Assembly (NCBI GenBank): GCA_016932215.1 | Contig: JAFGDH010000036.1 | Location: 1-41,744, forward strand | Direction of reading: 5' to 3' | DNA length: 41,744 nt | Origin: Candidatus Aenigmatarchaeota archaeon | GTDB taxonomy: Archaea; Aenigmatarchaeota; Aenigmatarchaeia; QMZP01; QMZT01 | In this document: positions 1 through 9,619 of the stretch, one piece after another | Layout of the letters: every line of letters begins with the position of its first letter | How positions within the stretch are numbered: the first letter of the stretch is position 1 | Translations under genes and position numbers: made by a program | The notes under the pieces: model-generated | Databases searched by the model: none | Seen by the model: only the letters and a program-made list of their open reading frames with translations | Told to the model about the DNA's origin: nothing

Positions 1-3000
1 CCCGCCGTTCGAATCGCAGCTCTCGTTGAAATAGCACCTAGCGCTGCTCGTCCCGCCATTCGTCACGGTGCCGGAATCATAGCACGTATCCGTCGAATGG
101 TCCCATCCGTCTGCGTCATCGGCGCAAAGGTCAGACGGGTTGTAATGGCAGCTTCCAGCGCTTCCGCCGTTGTCGTAATAGCAGTATCCTGCCCCGTTCA
201 CCCAGTTGGCGTAGCTGTCGCATGTCACCACAGAAGTAACCAGCTGCCCGTCTTTACAGCTAGTTGCAGCCCCGGTGGAAGTGCAGCTTTCGGTCCAGTA
301 ACACCTCGCGCTGCTCGTCCCGGGGTTGCTCACGCTTCCTCCGTCATAACAGTTATCCTTGTCGAAATTTGCTCCTCCGGAATCACCCCACCCATTAGTC
401 GTGTCGCATGAGTCGCCGGACTGGTAATAGCAGGCATTGCCCGTGTCGTAATAACAGAAGTCATCTGTTCCTGTCTGGCTCAGCTGGTTGCAATCAACCC
501 AGTTCACGCCGTCAGCGTTGAACGTCGTGTCCGAGGAGCATGCTGAGAGGCAACATGTGTTCCCGTTGACCGCACCCGAGTTTATCTCGTCGCATAAGGA
601 ATCCGCCCCGCACGCATATTCGCACGCACCGTCACCGTTAAGTTCCGTGTTCGGTGCGGTGACCTGTTCCTTGTTGTTTGAATCGCACGAAATGCACGTG
701 TTGTCCGTGTCATCGCACCTGAACTTGTTTGTTCCGGCGGAATCCCCGGCATCCCATGAGCTGTCATCCACATCGTCGCAATAATCCCCGTCGTATCCGT
801 TGCATACGTTGAATTCCGTGTTGCATACATCGGGTTGGTTGGTGTTTCCGGAAGCGAAATTCGTGCAGCATGATGAGTGGCTGGCTGCGCCGCATACGCC
901 GTTTGAAACGTATCCCCCCGCAAGAGCGTTGGAATCGCAGGTATCACCGTAGTCAGCCCCGCTGTCGGAACACTGGTACAGATACCATACCGTATTGTAA
1001 GCGGCGAACGTTTCGTCGCAGCTCCATCCCGTTCCTGTCTGCAGCGTGCATATGCCGTCGTTAGTGTAGGAATTGGAATCATCCGAACACCTCTGGCCGT
1101 TGTATGACGATGAGCAATCTTTGCACGAGCCCTCGATGCAGTCCTGCGTCCCGCAGTCCGTCCCGGATGTACAAGGTACTAGCCTGGTCCAGTACCTCAC
1201 CAAATAATTCGTAAGAGATGAACTGTTTGCCCAAACCGTCAAGTTGTGCGGACCGTCGCCCAGCCCGCTGAACGTTCCTTCCCACTGATAATCTGTAAGT
1301 GAACAGTTGGTGACGTTGCTCCCGGCATCGACCGAGTATACTGCACATAAAGTATTGGAAGAGAACTGTAACTCGAAATCGTCCGAACCTTCCGTTGCAT
1401 TGGCGGGTTTAACGATCGTTATTATGACCGGTTGGTCATATTCATCATCTATATCAACGAAGTTCGCCTGGTTGGCTACCATCTGGTACGTCTGGTTAAT
1501 CCAGTCGGCGCTCCTGGCGATCCCGTTGCTCACCCTTATCTCGTCCATGTAACCCGTTACATAATATGCGCTCATGAAGTTACCTATTGTGGGGTCATTG
1601 TCGTTGTCCGTGAGCGCCCCAAGTGCCGTGGTGAATGAAGCACCGTCGTATTCACCGTCTACGTACAGCCTTCCGGTGCTCCCGTCCCATGTACCTACGA
1701 CATGATGCCACGTATTGTCGTTGAGAGAAGTGGCCCCGGACCCGGTCTCGTCCCATGTTCCGGTGTTGTCATCCATCCTGAAGTTTCCCTTGCTGTCCGC
1801 CCCGTTGCAACCGAGCCAGAATCTGGAATTCCCTGTGCTTTTTGCCCTGCCTATATATACCCTCGTTCCGCTGCATGTGCCAACATTAATCCATGCCTCC
1901 AGTGTGAAGTCGCTGTAGAAATCGAACGATCCTGGAGGTTCCTCGATGACGTTTAAATAATCGTTTGGGACGAAATAATAACCCCCGTCAACCGCGCCAA
2001 GGCTGTTCGGTGTGGCTCCGTTGTTGGATGTCATGTGGCCGTAATCCGTGGAATCATAAGTACCGACCGTTTCCTCCAGATGATGCACGAGGACAAAATA
2101 ATCATCCCATGTGTCATACATGCTTTCTCCTGAACTCGCACCTGTTTTGTCGTAATACATCGATATGTTTATTCCCGCCGCTGGAAGGGACGGTATCCTT
2201 ACCCAGTTGTCCGCGCTGGATGAAGCGTACACCCTTTCCGTCTCGTAATCCAGGAGCTCCCCTCCGTTGTCGCATATTGTGTCAATGAATCTTATGTCGT
2301 CGAAATCCGTCTCCATCCCGCTTACATAGCTGACGTTTATGTATGCCGGGAAATTCTTCAGAGTCGTGCTCCCTGCGTTCTTTATCTCTATGTTCCTGCA
2401 CTTGGCGAAGCCCGTGTCCCACCATGAATCGGTAACTATTACCGTGAAATTGGAATCAGCAAAATAACAGTTGGTAGTGTTGCAGGCTTTGCAGTTCCAC
2501 ACGTAAGTGTCGTTTCCCAGGCTCTTGCTGAAATTCACTATCTCACCGCTGGTCACGGACTCGTCTATCGATTCCTGCTTGAAAGACCCGGAGAAATCCC
2601 CCCAGAAAGAAACGTTTTGGACATTGTTCACGACGGCCTTGCACGCGAAGTTGATTACACCTTCCACCACCTTCTCGTTGTTTTCCGGCGAAACCAGCGT
2701 CACACCGTCATCCTTAATCATCTCCGATCCTATGGTCACGAAATCATCATGGTTGGCGATAATCTGATAACTCTGGTTGATCCAGTCGTCGCTCCTGGCG
2801 ATGCCGTCGCTTATCCTCGCCTCGTCTATATATGCCTGCGCATCGTAAGTCAAAGGCTGATAGAAATAACCGCCAATGTGAATGGTCTGGTCATTGTCCG
2901 TCATGCCGGAATTCAGTCCCGATGCAGAAGTTTCGTCATACTTTCCGTCAACGTATACTTTGATAGTGTTTCCTGTTCTTAAACCGACGAGATGATGCCA

Positions 3001-5094
3001 TTCCCCGTCATTTATCATCGTTTCTCCGCTGCCTGTATATGCTATGTTATCATTGTTGTCGTCAACGCTTAACACGGTCTTTCCGATATCACCGTCAGTG
3101 CATCCGATCCAGAACCTGGAGTTTCCGGATCCCGGGTCCTCGTCCCTGCTCATGTAAACGTTATTGGTGCTGCAGCTCTCCGTTGTCTTTACCCATAATT
3201 CCAGAGTGAAGTCCCCTGACCAGTCGAACGCACTGCTGGATTCTGTTATGTATACGTAATCATTATTGCCGTCGAAATAATCTCCGCCGTCTATCTTTCC
3301 CGGGCTGTTCATGTTAGCTGTTGTTCCGGAAAACGTGCCGTCTAGATTGTTGCTGGTGGAATCCTGGTGGTTGTTGCTGGTTTCATTCAGGTGGTGGACG
3401 AATACGTAATATCCGTCGTCCCATGTCCCGGTCATGTCTTCCCCTGAGGACGCTCCGGAATAGTCATAGTAAACGGATATTGTCGTTCCTGATGAGGGGA
3501 GAGATGGGATCTGAACCCAGAAATCCGCATACTGGGAAGATACGTATTTTTCCTTCTCGAAATCTAGCACGCTTCCCCCGTTATCGCACCATGTATTTAC
3601 GAAGCGTATGTCATCAAAGTCGCTCTGCATGTCCGGGGAGTATGAAAGGTTTATGTAAGCCACGAAGTTTGTCAGCGTGGACGTGCCGGCGTTGGAAATA
3701 GTGATGTTCCTGCATCTACCGTAATTGTTGTCCCACCAGTTGGTGGCGAGCGTTTCGAATACCTGTTCGCCCTCGTCGAATTCGTCTTCTCCTTCCGGGA
3801 CCCCTGCCCCCAGATAATCGTAAGGTATCATCGTCCTTACGCCTTCCACAGCGTTGAGTGCATCTATCCTGGGCACGTCTATGGTAAGCGTGAAGTTGAC
3901 AAACAACGGAATTGGTTTCCCTGTCGATCTCAGCCTGTACCTTATCTGTTCCGGTGTAAGGGAATCGTGTTCGATGAGAAGCGCGGCCAGACCCGAAACG
4001 AATGGAACGCTGAGACTTGTCCCGCTTGCGCTTACCTGTTCCCCTTCCAGGCCTTCCACCACTATGTTTTCTCCTGGCGCAAGAACGTCGGTGAAGTAAT
4101 TCACATTAGAGAATCCTGATATAGCGTCGGACTTGTCAGAAGAAGCTACGCGGATGGCTTTGGATGCGCATGACGGAGACTTTATGGATGTTGACCCGTC
4201 GTTACCCGTCGCGGCAATGACAATTATCCCCTTCCCGACAAGCTCGTTGACGTATTCGGCCACAGGGTTGGAATCGCAGAACCCGGAATAGCTTCCCGCG
4301 CCGATTGAGATCGAGATTATATCCACCCCTTCCCGTTCGCAATATTCCAGCCCCTTCAGGACGTCAGATTCGTACCCGTTACCGTTTGAATCTATGACCT
4401 TCGCAACAACAAGCTCGCTGGAAGGGGCGACATCGTCGATTATGCTGGCCACCCTGGTCCCATGCCCGTGGTCGTCCCACGGATCGGAATCATTGTTAAC
4501 AAAATCATAACCCCCGGCGTAATTCCTGATCACGCCGTAATCCACTCCCGTATCGATTAAGCATATCCTGGTCCCTACTCCCTTGGGACCGATGTCCCAG
4601 GCTTCGGGGACATTTATTATCCCCACAGATTCCTTCGTAAGCAGGGAAACCGGCTGATCCAGAAACACCTCATCAACATTAGGATCATCCGATATCTGGG
4701 CAAGAGCGCCCCTGCTGATCACTCCGGACTTGGTCGTGCTGGTTCCGCTTCCCTCCATGAACTCGTTTTCCGGAACGTCTATGGTCTGGTCGTCTCCCTT
4801 GAAACGGATTATGACTCTCACTTCCTCCCTGCTGACTACCTCTTCCTTCACCTCTTCCCGGAGGCTTTCCATTTTCACGAGTTCTTCCGCCGGGATCGGA
4901 TCTACCATGGTCTTGTTTTCCAGGAAAATCTCCTGCCCCGGCTGGGAAAAGAACGGGATGTAAGGCCCACGGAAGGATTCCGGCCCAAAATAAGAATACT
5001 GCAGTGATACCAGCGATACAACAATCACCAAAGCGATGAATATCATCGCAACCTGGTTTTTATTGCTATAGCTACCCAAGACCTTTCTTCCCAT
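1..5094 (-). CDS. Giant secreted subtilisin-like (S8) protease with DUF2341/LamG repeats and Cys-rich tail (partial, 3' end off the left edge)
   Basis: The frame is open from an ATG at 5094 to the window edge (at least 1698 codons). Residues about 10-32 are one hydrophobic segment, a signal anchor. An I9-like propeptide follows (about 70-135), then a subtilase domain with Asp181 (LIDTGVDYG), His211 (HGHGTRVAS), oxyanion Asn298 (AATGNDGS) and Ser360 (SGTSLSVPF). From about 445 there are two copies of a unit: a DUF2341 domain starting with a WWD motif, then a LamG/concanavalin-like jelly roll, then an Ig-like stretch. From about 1310 to the edge the protein is Cys-rich, with a repeat of about 89 residues (267 bp) whose copies begin near 308 and 41. 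LamG and DUF2341 domains usually bind sugars or surfaces, so a cell-surface protease is inferred. All catalytic residues are present, so activity is likely. The missing C-terminus may hold an anchor. Confidence 0.9.
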   Translation of the reverse strand, partial: MGRKVLGSYSNKNQVAMIFIALVIVVSLVSLQYSYFGPESFRGPYIPFFSQPGQEIFLENKTMVDPIPAEELVKMESLREEVKEEVVSREEVRVIIRFKGDDQTIDVPENEFMEGSGTSTTKSGVISRGALAQISDDPNVDEVFLDQPVSLLTKESVGIINVPEAWDIGPKGVGTRICLIDTGVDYGVIRNYAGGYDFVNNDSDPWDDHGHGTRVASIIDDVAPSSELVVAKVIDSNGNGYESDVLKGLEYCEREGVDIISISIGAGSYSGFCDSNPVAEYVNELVGKGIIVIAATGNDGSTSIKSPSCASKAIRVASSDKSDAISGFSNVNYFTDVLAPGENIVVEGLEGEQVSASGTSLSVPFVSGLAALLIEHDSLTPEQIRYRLRSTGKPIPLFVNFTLTIDVPRIDALNAVEGVRTMIPYDYLGAGVPEGEDEFDEGEQVFETLATNWWDNNYGRCRNITISNAGTSTLTNFVAYINLSYSPDMQSDFDDIRFVNTWCDNGGSVLDFEKEKYVSSQYADFWVQIPSLPSSGTTISVYYDYSGASSGEDMTGTWDDGYYVFVHHLNETSNNHQDSTSNNLDGTFSGTTANMNSPGKIDGGDYFDGNNDYVYITESSSAFDWSGDFTLELWVKTTESCSTNNVYMSRDEDPGSGNSRFWIGCTDGDIGKTVLSVDDNNDNIAYTGSGETMINDGEWHHLVGLRTGNTIKVYVDGKYDETSASGLNSGMTDNDQTIHIGGYFYQPLTYDAQAYIDEARISDGIARSDDWINQSYQIIANHDDFVTIGSEMIKDDGVTLVSPENNEKVVEGVINFACKAVVNNVQNVSFWGDFSGSFKQESIDESVTSGEIVNFSKSLGNDTYVWNCKACNTTNCYFADSNFTVIVTDSWWDTGFAKCRNIEIKNAGSTTLKNFPAYINVSYVSGMETDFDDIRFIDTICDNGGELLDYETERVYASSSADNWVRIPSLPAAGINISMYYDKTGASSGESMYDTWDDYFVLVHHLEETVGTYDSTDYGHMTSNNGATPNSLGAVDGGYYFVPNDYLNVIEEPPGSFDFYSDFTLEAWINVGTCSGTRVYIGRAKSTGNSRFWLGCNGADSKGNFRMDDNTGTWDETGSGATSLNDNTWHHVVGTWDGSTGRLYVDGEYDGASFTTALGALTDNDNDPTIGNFMSAYYVTGYMDEIRVSNGIARSADWINQTYQMVANQANFVDIDDEYDQPVIITIVKPANATEGSDDFELQFSSNTLCAVYSVDAGSNVTNCSLTDYQWEGTFSGLGDGPHNLTVWANSSSLTNYLVRYWTRLVPCTSGTDCGTQDCIEGSCKDCSSSYNGQRCSDDSNSYTNDGICTLQTGTGWSCDETFAAYNTVWYLYQCSDSGADYGDTCDSNALAGGYVSNGVCGAASHSSCCTNFASGNTNQPDVCNTEFNVCNGYDGDYCDDVDDSSWDAGDSAGTNKFRCDDTDNTCISCDSNNKEQVTAPNTELNGDGACEYACGADSLCDEINSGAVNGNTCCLSACSSDTTFNADGVNWVDCNQLSQTGTDDFCYYDTGNACYYQSGDSCDTTNGWGDSGGANFDKDNCYDGGSVSNPGTSSARCYWTESCTSTGAATSCKDGQLVTSVVTCDSYANWVNGAGYCYYDNGGSAGSCHYNPSDLCADDADGWDHSTDTCYDSGTVTNGGTSSARCYFNESCDSNGG

Positions 5095-5147
5095 AAATAA
5101 TAATTATACAACCGTATAGTATAAGTTACATCCAACTGGATAGTTAA

Positions 5148-5756
5148 TCAAACCGTTCCTACAGAAATCGTATCCTTCCCCCCCATTTTACCCTTGTTTT
5201 CTATGATCATCTTGTAGTATCCGCTCTGCAATAGCTGGTTGCCTGACGTGATGTTCATTGTTTTCAGCGGAAGCATGACCTTTAGTTCATACTTGTCGCC
5301 CAGCCCGTATGAGAAGCTGGGCTTCGGCTTGGTCAGGAATTCTCCTTTTTCTATCATTTCTATCCGATTGTCAACGGCCTTCCACGTTCCCGCGGAAAAT
5401 ACCAGAAAAACTATCGAATTTGAAAAGTTCAGCGAGTTCCCGAATGTATACGTGCCGCCATCTTTGTCCGTCGAAATGGATATGGGATTCTGGTATGCGT
5501 AAACGAGAGATACCATCACGTTGTTCAGGTATGAAGACAGATAGAAATGCGGTGGCGAAGTGTATGTGTTTACAGGTAAAGAAACGATACTGAATTCTCC
5601 TGCCCCTGGGATGTATTGATTTGCTGCAGTGTCGTTTAGAATGATCTTTACCTGCATGGTCGTGTTCGCCGACTGCGAATGAACCGATGGAACGGCCAGA
5701 AAGATCATGAAAACGGTGAATAAAATGACCACCCCGCCCCATGCGTTATTCATCAT
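5148..5756 (-). CDS. Secreted protein of unknown function downstream of the pilus ATPase
   Basis: 202 residues. The N-terminus has a short start, a hydrophobic stretch (about residues 8-25) and a small-residue site near VHSQS, which is a plausible signal peptide. The rest is beta-rich, with several N-x-S/T sites and no second membrane span. I do not recognise a family. It follows the secretion ATPase by 33 nt on the same strand, so the two are probably co-transcribed, and it may be an exported component or substrate of that machinery. In many archaeal pilus loci this position holds a TadC/FlaJ-type membrane platform; this protein lacks the needed membrane helices. An ATG also occurs one codon downstream (MM start). 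Confidence 0.7.
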   Translation of the reverse strand: MMNNAWGGVVILFTVFMIFLAVPSVHSQSANTTMQVKIILNDTAANQYIPGAGEFSIVSLPVNTYTSPPHFYLSSYLNNVMVSLVYAYQNPISISTDKDGGTYTFGNSLNFSNSIVFLVFSAGTWKAVDNRIEMIEKGEFLTKPKPSFSYGLGDKYELKVMLPLKTMNITSGNQLLQSGYYKMIIENKGKMGGKDTISVGTV

Positions 5757-5789
5757 AATTAAATTATATGGTTAACCGAATAAATTATA

Positions 5790-8700
5790 TTACTTGGGTT
5801 TTACCATGTTTTCGAACCATTTCTGCCATTCCTTGAAAACATTGTCAGGTTCCGCCGCACCGACCTCTTCCCTGAGCTTTTCTGTCAGAAGATGATGGTG
5901 TATGTTGGAGCGGACCACGTAGTTGGCCTCCATAATGTCCGGGTTCCCGAGCTTGTCCGAAACCTTTACGATGTGTTCTTTCATCTTTGCCCTGAGCATT
6001 ATGTCATTCCATACGGATTCCCAGTTCCCGCTCCACTCCTTCACGTAAGACGATATCCTGTTTATGACCTCCGACTCGCCATTCTTGAAAGTATCGGAAG
6101 GCTTAAGGGTGTCCTCCTTCCCGGAGTATTCCATGAGATTTATGAACCCGCCCTCCTTGGCCGGGTTTTCCTCCCAGTGTTTCCTTATTTCCGTTATCTC
6201 CGTCAGCCTCCTGAACCGGTGGAGCCCGTCGGCCGAACGGAGCGATTTGCACACGGGTATGATGTCGGTGGCCTTGAACGAAGTCGACGGGACGCCGAGA
6301 TCATTGACGACCCTGTCGTAAACGCCATAAGCGCTCTCGCCGTGTATGGTCCCTGAAACGACGTTGGACAATGCACCTATCCTCATCGCCTCGTACAACG
6401 CTTTCGCTTCGGTGCTCCTTACCTCGCCGATGATGAGGGCGGAATCCCCCAGCCTCAGTGCCGTTCTTAATGCTTCGTCAGCCGGCATCTCCGATTCCAC
6501 CCGAGTGATGACGGATCTGGATTTCAAAGAAGCAATATTGTAATGGAGGTCCCTTAGCTGGGCTACCGGGAGCTCGAGGGTATTGTGAGCAAGAATATTT
6601 TCGCAAACGAAATTTTCCGTGTCAGGAACAGATATATCATAAACATATTTCGAGTCGTTCTTGACAACCTTCACTGATTTTACCTGATCCCATAAAATAT
6701 CTGACTTTGCCATGTTGCTCATGTTCTGAAAAAAATCAACATCTTCGTAATCCATGAGACCGCTTATTTTTCCTAATTGGACTCTTCCTATGTTGTTTTC
6801 TCTTGTTATATAATCGTGTCCATTGAAATGCTGGTAACCGAGTGCAATTTTGTTCTTCACCTGTTCTGGGACCGGTATGACGTCACTTGAATCATGCGTT
6901 GAAATTTTTGAACACAGAGCATCGAGCCTGTCTAGTTTTTTGGTTTGAATCAATGATATGTCCTTTTTGAAACATTTCAATGAACTCAATGCACTGATTC
7001 TGCAATGGTAGAACCCATCCCTTTCGTTGCATCTTCCTATTATACCGAATCTGAGAAGCAGGGTCTGTACGTCTTTGATCAGATTTTCCGAGCGCAAGGA
7101 TAACATTATCTCTTTGTAGGAAACACAACCATCCCCGCTGAATAACCCATTTAACAAATGGCCTATCTGTTTATTTGAAAGTCCGTGAACCCATCCTGGT
7201 ATTCTCTTATTGAATGCGTTCCCCTCCAATTCAAATACATTTTTCATAACCTGTTTCAGTGCCTTTGAATTCAACATCAATGAAAAATTATCGGAATGCG
7301 TTCTTGGCTTGATCCCGAACATTTTTCCCACTTTTCTCACAACGTTTCTTGCTTCCTCTTCACATACTGATAAGATAACGGAATTCCTGTCATAACATCC
7401 GTCCGCAATCCAGAGACCGACGAAAGTCAAAAACTCCTCGTTTAACGGGATTCCTGTCTTTAACGGAATGGAAGATGTCCTGTATTTTATTTTCAAATCG
7501 CCCTTTTTCAGGCGGCAACCCTCTTTGATCGCTTTTTCAAGAACATTGACTGGTATCACGGATTTTCTCTTCCATGTTTGTGTCACACCTTTGAGAGGGC
7601 CTTCTATGAAATATCCCATCCCCTTCGCTATTTCTGAAAGCAGTTTTTTGTTTTTATCGACAAATTCACTCACTGAAGGACCCGTGATAAACGCACCTTC
7701 CAATCTATCGATGTGGTCAATAAGATTTATTGATTTTTTACCCTTTGTTATTACTGGAAGTATTCTTGGGGTAACTATATGATCTCCTTTTTTGAGTTTC
7801 CTGCATTCCACGCTTTCAGTGTATCCATTTTCTCCCATGGTGAAAAGCGAGTGATCTCCGGTTACTCTTATTTTCCTTCCGGTTCTGGTTTCAACCTCGT
7901 ATATGTTTTTATTCACTCTGTGTCGAATGAATTTGCTCACTTCAGAAAGTATGGCTTTTCCTTCTTTGTTAATGGAAAATACCTTTATTTCTTCCGGGTT
8001 CTTTGCTATTTCCCTTCCGAGGCTTTTTTCACCGTAATTTTTTATCATCTCATCTACAACGTCACCAATCTTCCCCTTTTCTATTTTGCCGTCTTTTTCG
8101 TATAACAATTCACAATCACCAGTTACACTGTCTTCTATGGTAAGTATCCTCGTCTTCGGGAGGAGTTCCAGCATGAGTGAACCCAGAAGGCTCGTTTTTC
8201 CTGCTCCCCTTCCGCCGGCCACGAGTATGCTGACCGAACCGTCTATCAGGAAAGAAAGCAATCCCGCTGCCAGGGGGTTTAGTGTCTTGCTCTTTATCAG
8301 AAGAGGAAGTGTCCATGGCTTGTCCCTGTGCCTCCTTATGGCGAAACCGAAACCCTCCGGTGAAAGGTTCTTCGTTATCACCGCGAACCTGGCCTTCCCG
8401 CCCGGGACCGCGATGTCAGTGTCGAGAACCGGGTTCGCTTCGTCTAACGGCCTTCCGGACTGTATTCGCAGACGCGTCGCCCATGATTCAGCATCCTCTT
8501 TGGTGGGGATGAGATTGGTTATGCACTCCTCGTAGTCCCCGTGGAATATCAGAATCGGAGATGTTTCGATGGGCGAGTTTATGTATATGTCCTGTATTTT
8601 TTCATCCCCAAGAAGCACCTCTAGCACTCCGAGACCGGCGGTGTACCTTGTGAGTATCTCAGCTAGCTGGTTGAGGTCTTTCGTGGAAAGATAGACACCG

Positions 8701-9599
8701 GATTTGTCCGCGACCTCCCTTATCATGTCCTTTCCGATGTTGTAGAAAACCTCCCTCACCTTTTCCGAACGGACGAATTCCGCCGTCTTGGGCCGATGGG
8801 TAGCCATGTATCTTCTGGCGGTGTCAAGGACAGTGTACTTGTCCTCAGGAAGCTCGAATTCCGGGGGAGTGACGTGATAATAATACGATGACGTCGTCGG
8901 AAGCCGGTATATCTCCACCTGTATGTCATTCACCTTGTACCTGTCGACCGATTTTCCGGTTTCGGGCGGGGTGATCATGTACCTCGTGAGCATGAAGTTC
9001 GGCCGGACGGACGGGGTGAAAAGCTCCCTGTAAAGCGAGCGGTCCCCTACGTGGTATCCGGACAGGTGTTCCTTTACAGCGTTTATCATTTTCGTCCTTT
9101 CCATCTTCAGCTTGAGCGGTTCTATTATTTCCTCCTTGTAGTGCCTGTAGCAGGCGAATCCCCTGTCCTTCCTCTTCATCTTTATCATGAGGTTCCTGGA
9201 TTCCCTGACGAGCTCCACGTACGCTCCTATGGGATCTCTTCTCATCAGATTGATAAGGATATACTGCAGCCTCTGGCTGAAATCCGGGTAGAACCTTTCC
9301 CACTTGTCGGGCCTTATGTTCTTGTATGATATCATCCTCGTCCTTACTATCTCTTCGACGATGTCGGCTATCTCTACCAGCATCTGCACCTGTTCGCCGC
9401 TGTACTCGTATTCCCTCTCCTTGACTAGAACGATCGACAATACCCTCTTCACAGAAAGAATCTTGTCTATCACGTTGGCCATCACGCTCTCGAAGTCCTC
9501 GATGGAGGCGCCGGTTATTGAGCCGAGAAGATTGATAGTGAGCGTTCTGGAATCCTCGTCGTAAAGGTACCCCCCCTTTGTTTCCTCGGTTTCCGCCAT
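5790..9599 (-). CDS. Type II/IV secretion (archaeal pilus/TadA-FlaI-like) ATPase containing an intein
   Basis: 1269 residues from the ATG at 9599; removing the 516-residue intein leaves a 753-residue ATPase. Visible motifs are a Walker A (GGRGAGKT, about residues 462-469), the acidic box ILTIED interrupted right after the Asp by the intein, then TLELPVAQLRDLHYN, a Walker B region (LGDSALIIGEVRSTEA) and a His box (SGTIHGES). These define the PilT/VirB11/GspE family of hexameric ATPases that power pilus or archaellum assembly at the cytoplasmic membrane. The N-terminal part (about 450 residues) is longer than in typical FlaI. A TTG 13 codons upstream would extend the protein but would overlap a palindromic repeat block, so I prefer the ATG. 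No membrane platform gene is adjacent. A 603-residue protein at 34756 with a pilin-type signal could be a client. Confidence 0.9.
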   Translation of the reverse strand: MAETEETKGGYLYDEDSRTLTINLLGSITGASIEDFESVMANVIDKILSVKRVLSIVLVKEREYEYSGEQVQMLVEIADIVEEIVRTRMISYKNIRPDKWERFYPDFSQRLQYILINLMRRDPIGAYVELVRESRNLMIKMKRKDRGFACYRHYKEEIIEPLKLKMERTKMINAVKEHLSGYHVGDRSLYRELFTPSVRPNFMLTRYMITPPETGKSVDRYKVNDIQVEIYRLPTTSSYYYHVTPPEFELPEDKYTVLDTARRYMATHRPKTAEFVRSEKVREVFYNIGKDMIREVADKSGVYLSTKDLNQLAEILTRYTAGLGVLEVLLGDEKIQDIYINSPIETSPILIFHGDYEECITNLIPTKEDAESWATRLRIQSGRPLDEANPVLDTDIAVPGGKARFAVITKNLSPEGFGFAIRRHRDKPWTLPLLIKSKTLNPLAAGLLSFLIDGSVSILVAGGRGAGKTSLLGSLMLELLPKTRILTIEDSVTGDCELLYEKDGKIEKGKIGDVVDEMIKNYGEKSLGREIAKNPEEIKVFSINKEGKAILSEVSKFIRHRVNKNIYEVETRTGRKIRVTGDHSLFTMGENGYTESVECRKLKKGDHIVTPRILPVITKGKKSINLIDHIDRLEGAFITGPSVSEFVDKNKKLLSEIAKGMGYFIEGPLKGVTQTWKRKSVIPVNVLEKAIKEGCRLKKGDLKIKYRTSSIPLKTGIPLNEEFLTFVGLWIADGCYDRNSVILSVCEEEARNVVRKVGKMFGIKPRTHSDNFSLMLNSKALKQVMKNVFELEGNAFNKRIPGWVHGLSNKQIGHLLNGLFSGDGCVSYKEIMLSLRSENLIKDVQTLLLRFGIIGRCNERDGFYHCRISALSSLKCFKKDISLIQTKKLDRLDALCSKISTHDSSDVIPVPEQVKNKIALGYQHFNGHDYITRENNIGRVQLGKISGLMDYEDVDFFQNMSNMAKSDILWDQVKSVKVVKNDSKYVYDISVPDTENFVCENILAHNTLELPVAQLRDLHYNIASLKSRSVITRVESEMPADEALRTALRLGDSALIIGEVRSTEAKALYEAMRIGALSNVVSGTIHGESAYGVYDRVVNDLGVPSTSFKATDIIPVCKSLRSADGLHRFRRLTEITEIRKHWEENPAKEGGFINLMEYSGKEDTLKPSDTFKNGESEVINRISSYVKEWSGNWESVWNDIMLRAKMKEHIVKVSDKLGNPDIMEANYVVRSNIHHHLLTEKLREEVGAAEPDNVFKEWQKWFENMVKPK
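6582..8129 (-). mobile_element. Intein with LAGLIDADG homing endonuclease inside the secretion ATPase
   Basis: The insert spans 516 residues (about 491-1006 of the host protein). It begins with Ser (block A, SVTGDCELLY), has a block B TGDH with its His at about 583, two LAGLIDADG dodecapeptides (FVGLWIADG at about 726-734 and LLNGLFSGDG at about 815-824), a block F (YVYDISVPDTENFV) and ends ILAHN, with Thr as the +1 extein residue. All splicing residues (Ser1, block B His, penultimate His, terminal Asn, Thr+1) are intact, so self-splicing should give a continuous ILTIED-TLELPV. Both endonuclease acidic residues (Asp in each dodecapeptide) are kept, so homing may still work. The insertion point lies in the conserved acidic box of the ATPase active site, a typical hard-to-lose intein site. 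Confidence 0.93.
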
Positions 9600-9619
9600 A
9601 TCCAACACCCATTCCGAAT

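Noticed and set aside
5148-5756. TadC/FlaJ membrane platform after the ATPase
   Set aside because: It has only a signal peptide-like segment and no further membrane helices.
8926-9612. 228-residue frame within the ATPase N-terminal region
   Set aside because: Same strand, shifted frame; low-complexity Arg/Gly/Gln content typical of an out-of-frame shadow.
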